Source: Candidatus Poseidoniaceae archaeon
GTDB taxonomy: Archaea; Thermoplasmatota; Poseidoniia; Poseidoniales; Poseidoniaceae
Length of the DNA: 13,411 nucleotides
NCBI GenBank assembly: GCA_022425185.1
Contig: JAKMFY010000275.1
Span: forward strand, 1-13,411
Reading direction: 5' to 3'
This document shows, piece after piece, positions 1-5,475 of the stretch. Below the pieces are notes generated by a model. That model did no database searches and was not told where the DNA came from. It was given only the letters and a program-made list of their open reading frames with translations. Each line of letters begins with the position of its first letter. The first letter of the stretch is position 1. The position numbers and the translations under genes are program-made.

Positions 1-49
1 GGTCGGAGGAACCAGAATCCTCCATGATGGACCGCTACACTAAGGGACT
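1..49 (-). tRNA. tRNA-Gln (anticodon CTG), 3' part cut off by window edge
   Basis: Read on the minus strand, the gene starts at 49 with the 7-nt acceptor strand AGTCCCT, the start typical of archaeal tRNA-Gln. The universal TA (positions 8-9) follows, then a D-arm beginning GTGTAGCGGT, and an anticodon arm with a 5-bp stem GAGGA/TCCTC around the 7-nt loop TTCTGGT. The anticodon CTG lies at plus-strand bases 13-15. The variable region is reached at base 1, so the T-arm and the 3' acceptor strand are outside the window. The D-stem has weak pairs, as is common in Gln/Glu tRNAs. No intron is seen in the part present. Confidence 0.85.
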
Positions 50-56
50 ATGATTC

Positions 57-93
57 GCCCACTTTGATGCCCTTCTTGAAATCAACGGTGGGC
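57..93. repeat. Imperfect inverted repeat between small gene and tRNA-Gln
   Basis: GCCCAC (57-62) pairs with GTGGGC (88-93), and inside it TTGAT (64-68) pairs with ATCAA (81-85). This gives an 11-bp stem with a small internal bulge and a 12-nt loop. It fills the gap between the minus-strand small CDS (stop at 100-102) and the start of tRNA-Gln (49). No T-run follows it on the minus strand, so a simple terminator is not supported. It may be a processing or spacing structure. Confidence 0.4.
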
Positions 94-99
94 TATGAA

Positions 100-309
100 T
101 CAAATTACAGAGAATCTGTACAATCCCTTTGAAACCCATGAAAGAATCATGACAATCATAAACGAAGCGAGGGCGTATTTCGCCCAAGGGCGAGGCGGTT
201 TTCGTTCCGGCCATGGATCAATTCCGAGTGCTTCAGCCTCTGCAACAAGAGCTGCAAGTTGCTCAAGTTCTTCCTCGACTGAAGATGCCACCATGGTCAA
301 GCCAAGCAC
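100..309 (-). CDS. Small coiled-coil protein with C-terminal membrane segment, unknown function
   Basis: This is not a recognised family. The frame opens at GTG (309) or at an internal ATG (294) and ends in TGA at 100-102, giving 69 or 64 aa. An N-terminal amphipathic, Glu/Leu/Ala-rich helix (about residues 9-30, containing EEELEQLAALVAEAEAL) comes first. A Pro/Arg/Trp-rich hinge follows (about 32-42), then a hydrophobic segment (about 44-60) and a short basic tail. This ordered layout is what a small tail-anchored or single-pass membrane protein looks like. The opposite strand reads as low-complexity Ser/Ala, as expected of a shadow. The gene is divergent from the lipoprotein at 391 and lies upstream of tRNA-Gln on the same strand. 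The start codon is uncertain and no Shine-Dalgarno sequence is evident. Confidence 0.55.
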   Translation of the reverse strand: MLGLTMVASSVEEELEQLAALVAEAEALGIDPWPERKPPRPWAKYALASFMIVMILSWVSKGLYRFSVI

Positions 310-361
310 TTGTACTTCATGAAATTGCGTCTAAAACCACAGATTTTTTGCAGGTGTAGGG

Positions 362-369
362 TTTATAAT
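362..369 (+). promoter_or_regulatory. Archaeal TATA box for the 391 lipoprotein gene
   Basis: TTTATAAT is centred about 25 nt before the ATG at 391. That is the spacing expected between a TATA box and a transcription start at or next to the start codon, so the mRNA is probably leaderless. No Shine-Dalgarno sequence lies just before the ATG, which agrees. The element also reads as ATTATAAA on the other strand, so it could contribute to the divergent small gene, though that spacing is less good. Confidence 0.6.
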
Positions 370-390
370 CTGACGGGGAATGCGCGATGT

Positions 391-2892
391 ATGAAGAAAT
401 CATTAGTTTTGTTTCTCGTAGCCACCCTCCTGCTCGCAGGTTGTACTGAATTAGCCGACTCCGGAGATGGAGAGACGATGAAAATCGATGTCAACGAAGA
501 CATCGCAATCGAAAAGATTGCTGATTTCATGACCGTTGATGAGAGTGAATCTTTTGGAATTACGATGATGTATGACATGGATCCAAGCATGATGGGAATG
601 GATGACAGCATACTCCAAGTCGATGAAGACTCCGAGGCTGTCATCACAATCGAGATGACCGAGGCATGGTCTCCAGATGGTTACCACACATCCTCGATTA
701 TGGGCATGACTGACGGCGGCGCTTCTATGAAATTTGTAACATCGATGACTCACATCGGTACTACGATGTACATCGAGATGGGTTATGAGACTCAAGGCGA
801 CCTTTGTGCAGATGAAGAAACTCAAGAAGACATAGAAATGTGTGAGATGATGTTTGGCGAAATGCCTGATGTTCAGTCCTATTCGATGACAACAACAACC
901 ACACACATCGAAGTCATTGCAGCAATGGCAGAAGAAACTGCAGGCAATGACGATGACATGGATCCAATGGCAATGCTAGAATTCTTTACATTCGTTGAAT
1001 GTTATGGATCTTTCACACCAGTTGACTCAGTGGATGGTCTCCAAATTTTCGATATCACCATGGAAGGAATGGACGATGATAGCATCTCACCGAGCATGGC
1101 CCTTTGTACCGCAGATACTGATAAAAGTGAAGGAATTTCTTTCGAAGAATTCGTGGTTGTTGATGAAACAAGCCAAGAAGACGTGGATGCACTGAGAACC
1201 GAATTTGACGATGCAGATAACAACTCTGATGGTGAACTTACCATCGACGAACTCGAGGCTTTCATTACTTCTGTTGAATCATTCTACGAAGAAGATGACC
1301 ATGACCACGATGAAATGGGCGATGATGATCACGGTGACGATGAACCTACAGGAATGCCAAACATGGCCGTCGCTTTCAACAGCGCTGGAGAGATTGAATA
1401 TTTCGAAATGGGGCTTGACGAAATGGGCGATGAACTCACCATGATGAAGATCTACGTTCTCACAGAAGAAAGAGTCAACTCACTGTTCAGCAATCCTGCT
1501 TCCGGAGAACTTGTAGCACTTCCGTTCTCTTTAACGGACAGCATGGATGACGATGAATACGACATGGTCGTATCCGATGATAAGTTCATCTGCGATGATG
1601 GAGAACCCATCCCAATGGACTGGGTCAACGATGGCATGGATGATTGCGAAGGTGGCGAAGATGAAGACGATATGAGCGAGGGCGATGTAGAAATGTTCTA
1701 CATGTGCGATCGATTCATGGATCTAGCAACTTACGAGTCATCCAACGATTCTTTTGACGAGTTATACTCCGATTCATTCGACTCGAGCCTCTGTGGAACA
1801 ACTGCTAGCGAAGATGCTGAAGCTGATGTTGATGATTCAACCCCGACAATGCCAACCGAATTTGTCATCGAAGAATGTGATTCCGATGATTGTGATCTTA
1901 CCTTCGTTCAAGTAATGGACAACTCAGAAACAGGTGTCCAAGAATTGTACGGCACATTTGAAGAAGACATGCCTGAAGACTGCGACGGTGATTATGATGC
2001 TGACACAGCAATGTGCACAGAGTATTATGGTGACATTGTCGGTAGTGATGATGACACAATCAGCATCGTTATATCTTGGGGCATCATGTTCCAGTGCGCA
2101 GATGGTTCCGAAACAATTGATCTAACTTGGGTCAACGATGGTGAAGAAGACTGTGCAGATGGTTCAGATGAATCTTCCTACGATGAAAACGGCGACGATA
2201 CCATGGGCTTTACCTGCCTTGATGGAACTGTAATCCCACTCGATTACGTTCTCGATTACGAGGATGATTGCGATGGAGGCGAGGATGAAATGCCGTATAT
2301 GGAAATGAACTTCTGGTTTGATTACCAATACGATGCTACGACAGGTTCTGGATTGATCGTATACGTCGAAGAAGATTACGTCGAAGAGGAATTCATGTGC
2401 GACGATGGAGAAACCATCCCAATGAACTGGGTCAACGACGGTGAAGAAGACTGTGCAGATGGTTCAGATGAATCTGGCGATCACGGTGATGACCATGATG
2501 AAATGGTTTTCTACGTCGTAAACGACATGGATTTCCACTTTGAAGGCGACATGGCGGACTACATGATTGACCTCGCTTCATGTGACTACGATTACGATAT
2601 GGAAACTGGCGAAGAAACCAGCACTTGTACAACAGTAATGTCTGTTGCTATGGCAGATGCTGGAATGGATTCGGACATCATGTTCCATGATGCTGACAGT
2701 TCAGGAACCATCTCCGATGGTGACATGATTCACATTGGCGACGTTAGTGAAGACTGGGACGAAGTACGTCTTTACTCTGTCTCTGCAGATGCATACAGCG
2801 ATGAAAATCCAATGCATAACGCACCTGGATTCACTGGACTTGTTGGAATGCTTGCACTTCTTGGAGCTGCATTCATTCGACGAAACGAGTGA
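391..2892 (+). CDS. Acidic surface lipoprotein with EF-hand and LDL-A-like repeats and PGF-CTERM-like tail
   Basis: This is an 833-aa exported protein, probably a calcium-binding cell-surface lipoprotein; its role is unknown. The ATG at 391 is preferred because a signal peptide with lipobox LLAGC begins right there (lipidated Cys18) and a TATA box lies 25 nt upstream. The frame is open back to 310, but that part resembles no signal. Residues 242-253 (starting DTDKSE) and 276-287 (starting DNNSDG) form an EF-hand pair. A third loop, starting DADSSG, is at 767-778. Four LDL-receptor-class-A-like repeats lie at 399-425, 567-594, 607-633 and 668-694. His/Asp-rich tracts occur near 300-318 and 695-705. 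The C-terminus has PGF at 812-814, a hydrophobic helix and FIRRNE, like the archaeosortase-processed PGF-CTERM signal. Composition is strongly Asp/Glu/Met-rich. Family features are known; the combined function is inferred. Confidence 0.9.
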   Translation: MKKSLVLFLVATLLLAGCTELADSGDGETMKIDVNEDIAIEKIADFMTVDESESFGITMMYDMDPSMMGMDDSILQVDEDSEAVITIEMTEAWSPDGYHTSSIMGMTDGGASMKFVTSMTHIGTTMYIEMGYETQGDLCADEETQEDIEMCEMMFGEMPDVQSYSMTTTTTHIEVIAAMAEETAGNDDDMDPMAMLEFFTFVECYGSFTPVDSVDGLQIFDITMEGMDDDSISPSMALCTADTDKSEGISFEEFVVVDETSQEDVDALRTEFDDADNNSDGELTIDELEAFITSVESFYEEDDHDHDEMGDDDHGDDEPTGMPNMAVAFNSAGEIEYFEMGLDEMGDELTMMKIYVLTEERVNSLFSNPASGELVALPFSLTDSMDDDEYDMVVSDDKFICDDGEPIPMDWVNDGMDDCEGGEDEDDMSEGDVEMFYMCDRFMDLATYESSNDSFDELYSDSFDSSLCGTTASEDAEADVDDSTPTMPTEFVIEECDSDDCDLTFVQVMDNSETGVQELYGTFEEDMPEDCDGDYDADTAMCTEYYGDIVGSDDDTISIVISWGIMFQCADGSETIDLTWVNDGEEDCADGSDESSYDENGDDTMGFTCLDGTVIPLDYVLDYEDDCDGGEDEMPYMEMNFWFDYQYDATTGSGLIVYVEEDYVEEEFMCDDGETIPMNWVNDGEEDCADGSDESGDHGDDHDEMVFYVVNDMDFHFEGDMADYMIDLASCDYDYDMETGEETSTCTTVMSVAMADAGMDSDIMFHDADSSGTISDGDMIHIGDVSEDWDEVRLYSVSADAYSDENPMHNAPGFTGLVGMLALLGAAFIRRNE
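1114..1251 (+). other. EF-hand pair encoded in the lipoprotein gene
   Basis: Two 12-residue loops are encoded at 1114-1149 and 1216-1251. The second, starting DNNSDG, is canonical: acidic or Asn ligands at 1, 3 and 5, Gly at 6, Leu at 8 and Glu at 12. The first, starting DTDKSE, keeps Asp1, Asp3, Ser5, Ile8 and Glu12 but has Glu at 6 and Gly at 7. A helical stretch separates them, as in paired EF-hands. A lone third loop is encoded at 2689-2724 (Asp1, Asp3, Ser5, Gly6, Ile8, Asp12). Confidence 0.75.
1585..2472 (+). repeat. Four LDL-receptor-class-A-like protein repeats
   Basis: Repeats are encoded at 1585-1665, 2089-2172, 2209-2289 and 2392-2472. Each runs F-x-C, then DG, usually IP (ID in repeat 2), an aromatic W or Y four residues on, an acidic turn that is NDG in three copies, and DC followed by DGSDE or GGEDE. 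Each copy holds exactly two cysteines, with 17 residues between them (18 in repeat 2). In canonical LDL-A modules with six cysteines, these align with C2 and C5, a known disulfide pair. Positions C3 and C4 are replaced by Thr/Pro/Val-like and Asn/Asp residues, and C1 and C6 are absent. The C-terminal acidic residues that bind calcium in LDL-A modules are kept. Confidence 0.65.
2128..2475 (+). repeat. Pair of near-identical 48-nt direct repeats, 300 nt apart
   Basis: Bases 2128-2175 and 2428-2475 match at 47 of 48 positions; the only difference is T at 2139 against C at 2439. They encode the same WVNDGEEDCADGSDES end of LDL-A-like repeats 2 and 4. Repeats 1 and 3 are clearly more diverged. Identity in synonymous positions indicates recent duplication or gene conversion between repeats 2 and 4. 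Confidence 0.85.
2824..2892 (+). other. PGF-CTERM-like C-terminal sorting signal
   Basis: The last 22 residues begin PGF, run through a hydrophobic stretch rich in Leu, Gly and Ala, and end in an Arg pair (FIRRNE). This is the layout of PGF-CTERM signals, which archaeosortase A removes and replaces with a lipid anchor. The residues before it are disordered-looking and acidic, as usual. No archaeosortase gene is in the window. Confidence 0.7.
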
Positions 2893-2913
2893 AGTCACAA
2901 AGGCTTGAAGCGG

Positions 2914-2930
2914 TCCACCCTTAGGGTGGA
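2914..2930 (+). promoter_or_regulatory. Perfect hairpin just before the Nudix-MBL start codon
   Basis: TCCACCC (2914-2920) and GGGTGGA (2924-2930) form a perfect 7-bp stem with a TTA loop. It ends 2 nt before the ATG at 2933 and 21 nt after the lipoprotein stop. No T-run follows, so it is a poor terminator candidate. As RNA it would hold the only G-rich stretch before the start codon in a stem, which could control translation or mark the boundary of the lipoprotein transcript. Its function is inferred only. Confidence 0.45.
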
Positions 2931-2932
2931 GC

Positions 2933-4441
2933 ATGAGCGAGGTACCGGAGGGTCTCAACCTTCCTGCATTTGCGAGGAAACCCTCGCGTCCTACAGTGAC
3001 CATTACGCTAACCCGTGATACAGAGAACGGTGTAGAAGTCCTCCTAGGACGACGATCTGAAACAATGAGAGCGTTCCCTGGTTATTGGGCATTCCCAGGC
3101 GGGGGTGTATCTCGTTCTGACAAGGAAGCTACAGAGTTTATTTTGAATAATTCGGGGGCTCAAGACTCAGCAATTGTTGCTGTTGTTCGTGAAATGTCCG
3201 AGGAGTTGGGTGTTGTCCCACTTGGAAAGACTTTGGAACCTGTCGATTCCTCACTACGTGAACGTATTCTCACTGATAAGAAGGCTTTCTTAGAAGCAAT
3301 ATCAAGTGATGATGTTGTCACTGATACATCGTGTTTACGACATATTTCAAGTCGTACAACACCTCCTTTTGGTCCTGTTCAGTTCGAGAATACATTCTTC
3401 CACCTTCATATTGGTGAGAGTGATTTCAATCCATCTTTGGAACTTCAAACTGAATTTACTGCATTTGAATGGATGAGACCCGATGATATGATTCAGCGAT
3501 GGTCTCGAAATGAAATCAGAGTTGCACCGCCTGTAGTCACACTTTTGATGGAACTTAATCGAACATTAAAACGGCTTGAAGGTGATATGATTCAAACCGC
3601 TGATGATCTACAACGCCGGCAACCAGGACGTCGTTCGATTCTTTTTGCCTATGGTGTTGAAGTCGTTCCAGTGAAAACTGCAACACTCCCACCTGCTGAT
3701 CATACCAACGCATATCTTGTCGGCGATCCTGAGGGAGAATTCGTACTCGTTGACCCCGCTTGTCACATGAGAGAAGGTATGGAAGAACTAGCTGAAGCTG
3801 TTGACAGACACAAAGGGGAATTGGTTGCGCTTCTTTTTACTCATTCTCACGGAGATCATATAGGAGATATGGATTTGCTTCGAGAGGCTTTTGACGTCCC
3901 CATTTGGGGAAGTGAATACACCTCGAAAACCGTTGCATGTGATCGTATACTCGAAGATGGAGACATACTTCAACTTGGAAAACAGGAATGGACAGTTCTC
4001 ATCACTCCAGGGCATCATCCTGGCCACGTTTGTCTTTCCTCACCTGCAGGCATTGTTGCTGGAGATATGGTTGCTGGAATAGGAACCATCTTGATTCCTC
4101 CTGCCACTGGTGACATGGACGTTTACATTGAGCAATTAGAACGACTAAAAGCCATGAAACCTCATCTCTTATTCCCAAGTCATGGCCCGGTCATTCCGTT
4201 ACCTGAGCAAACGCTCTCTTACTACATCAAACATCGAAAACAACGTCATCAAAAAGTGCTCGAGGCTGTTGAATATGGGCATAAGACGATTTCAGCCATT
4301 GCTACTATGGCTTATTCAGATTCACCAGATGCGCATCCTGGACTTGCTCAAGACCAAACCCTTGCCCATTTACTTTCACATGAACGAATGGGGCTTGTCG
4401 AGCAGCAATCGAATGAATGGAGCCTTAAAGGAGTTGAATGA
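2933..4441 (+). CDS. Nudix hydrolase fused to metallo-beta-lactamase-fold hydrolase (LACTB2-like)
   Basis: This is a 502-aa, two-enzyme fusion. Residues about 18-215 are a Nudix domain of NUDT19/CoA-pyrophosphatase style. GGGV (56-59) is separated by an insertion from the helix RE-x-x-EE-x-G (86-93), which carries the metal-binding glutamates. Residues about 240-425 are a metallo-beta-lactamase fold. It has HxHxDH at 304-309, His365 in HHPGH, Asp378 in AGDM and His417 in SHGP, so all binuclear zinc ligands are present. Residues about 432-500 fit the winged-helix tail of LACTB2-like proteins. Known relatives cleave nucleotide diphosphate conjugates (Nudix) and thioesters or RNA (LACTB2 group); the substrate here is not known. 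It starts the cluster with the oxidoreductase and RqcH. There is no clear Shine-Dalgarno sequence or TATA box. Confidence 0.88.
   Translation: MSEVPEGLNLPAFARKPSRPTVTITLTRDTENGVEVLLGRRSETMRAFPGYWAFPGGGVSRSDKEATEFILNNSGAQDSAIVAVVREMSEELGVVPLGKTLEPVDSSLRERILTDKKAFLEAISSDDVVTDTSCLRHISSRTTPPFGPVQFENTFFHLHIGESDFNPSLELQTEFTAFEWMRPDDMIQRWSRNEIRVAPPVVTLLMELNRTLKRLEGDMIQTADDLQRRQPGRRSILFAYGVEVVPVKTATLPPADHTNAYLVGDPEGEFVLVDPACHMREGMEELAEAVDRHKGELVALLFTHSHGDHIGDMDLLREAFDVPIWGSEYTSKTVACDRILEDGDILQLGKQEWTVLITPGHHPGHVCLSSPAGIVAGDMVAGIGTILIPPATGDMDVYIEQLERLKAMKPHLLFPSHGPVIPLPEQTLSYYIKHRKQRHQKVLEAVEYGHKTISAIATMAYSDSPDAHPGLAQDQTLAHLLSHERMGLVEQQSNEWSLKGVE
4427..4433 (+). promoter_or_regulatory. Shine-Dalgarno site for the oxidoreductase gene
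   Basis: AAAGGAG lies inside the end of the preceding gene, 8 nt before the ATG at 4442. It supports internal initiation on a shared mRNA and fixes this start codon. Confidence 0.7.
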
Positions 4442-5464
4442 ATGCCGTATAGAGTCGTAATTACAAAACCTGGATCTCCATCAGTTTTAGATATCCAAGA
4501 TATTGAGATTCCAATTCCTGAGAAAAATGAAGTTTGTATCCAAGTCCACTTTGCTGGGATTAACTTTGCAGACACACTCATGCGCATGGGTTTCTATCAA
4601 CCAAGACCACCGTTTCCATTTACCCCAGGCTACGAAGTTAGTGGAGTCATTCATGCACTAGGAAGTGCGGTTGAAGGATTCCAAGTTGGACAACGTGTTG
4701 TCGGTATGATGAGGACTGGAGGCCAAGCAACCCACGTTGTTACCGAAGTATCCAGGGTCATTCCAATTCCTGATGAAATGTCACTCGAAGCAGCGGCATC
4801 AATGCCTGTAACGTACATCACAGCCCATCATATGCTTCATCATCTTGGAAATATGAAATCAACGGATTCTGTTCTCATTCATGGTGGTGGCGGTGGCGTA
4901 GGAACTGCTGCTCTCCAACTCTGTAAATGGGCAGGAGTGGGTAATGTTTGGTCAACTGCCTCTTCTGCTAAATCCGAAATTATTCAATCCTATGGAGCAA
5001 CTGCAATCGACCGACACAACGAAGATTTTGTACAAATCATCAAAAATTCAACCGATGGAAAGGGTGTTGATCACATCCTCGACCCAATTGGCGGCGACCA
5101 TCTCAAGCGAAGCCTTTCTGTATTAGCCCATGGAGGAAAATTGTACACATACGGTATGTCTTCTGCTGCTCCTTCTTCAAAGCGTTCTTTGCTCAAAGCA
5201 TTCTTTGCTTTTAGGAAACGTCCACGTTTTGACCCGATGAAAATGATGTCAAGAAATCAAGGTGTTTTCGGTGTTCATATGGGAACATGGCCTGATGAAG
5301 ATGTCATGACCGAACAAATGGAACGCATTGTTAATGGAATTAAAGAAGGCGTCCTCGACCCAATTATAGACTCCGTATTTGATGCACGTGATGTTGCAGA
5401 GGCTCATCAATACATACATGATGGAAAAAACATCGGCAAAGTATTGTTACGTTTTGAAGAGTAG
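4442..5464 (+). CDS. Zinc-independent NADPH:quinone reductase / VAT1-like oxidoreductase (MDR family)
   Basis: This 340-aa cytosolic enzyme belongs to the medium-chain dehydrogenase/reductase superfamily and reduces quinones or enones with NADPH. The N-terminal GroES-like domain (about 1-120) has the family motifs NFADT (41-45) and PGYEVSG (62-68). A Rossmann domain follows, with a run of glycines GGGGGVG (148-154) binding NADPH. The DPIGG stretch near residue 215 fits the catalytic-domain core. No cysteine cluster for structural zinc is seen, which agrees with the quinone-reductase/VAT1 branch. The length is normal for the family. The ATG directly follows the TGA of the Nudix-MBL gene with no spacer and has a good Shine-Dalgarno site, so it is translated from the same transcript. 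The exact substrate cannot be read from sequence. Confidence 0.9.
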   Translation: MPYRVVITKPGSPSVLDIQDIEIPIPEKNEVCIQVHFAGINFADTLMRMGFYQPRPPFPFTPGYEVSGVIHALGSAVEGFQVGQRVVGMMRTGGQATHVVTEVSRVIPIPDEMSLEAAASMPVTYITAHHMLHHLGNMKSTDSVLIHGGGGGVGTAALQLCKWAGVGNVWSTASSAKSEIIQSYGATAIDRHNEDFVQIIKNSTDGKGVDHILDPIGGDHLKRSLSVLAHGGKLYTYGMSSAAPSSKRSLLKAFFAFRKRPRFDPMKMMSRNQGVFGVHMGTWPDEDVMTEQMERIVNGIKEGVLDPIIDSVFDARDVAEAHQYIHDGKNIGKVLLRFEE

Positions 5465-5468
5465 GAGA
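5463..5468 (+). promoter_or_regulatory. Shine-Dalgarno site for rqcH
   Basis: AGGAGA overlaps the TAG stop of the preceding gene and lies 7 nt before the ATG at 5476. It favours this start over the in-frame ATG at 5488 and supports co-transcription. Confidence 0.65.
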
Positions 5469-5475
5469 GATTGAA

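Noticed and set aside
95..322. 75-aa plus-strand frame rich in Ser and Ala
   Set aside because: Low-complexity reverse reading of the Glu/Leu/Ala helix in the minus-strand small gene; no protein-like features.
310..390. N-terminal extension of the lipoprotein frame to an ATG at 310
   Set aside because: The 27 extra residues are basic and unlike a signal peptide, would bury the lipobox signal and overlap the TATA box; the ATG at 391 fits both signals.
451..906. 151-aa minus-strand frame inside the lipoprotein gene, His/Cys/Ile-rich
   Set aside because: Arises from GAT/GAC/ATG-rich codons read backwards; the plus-strand frame has a signal peptide, domains and sorting signal.
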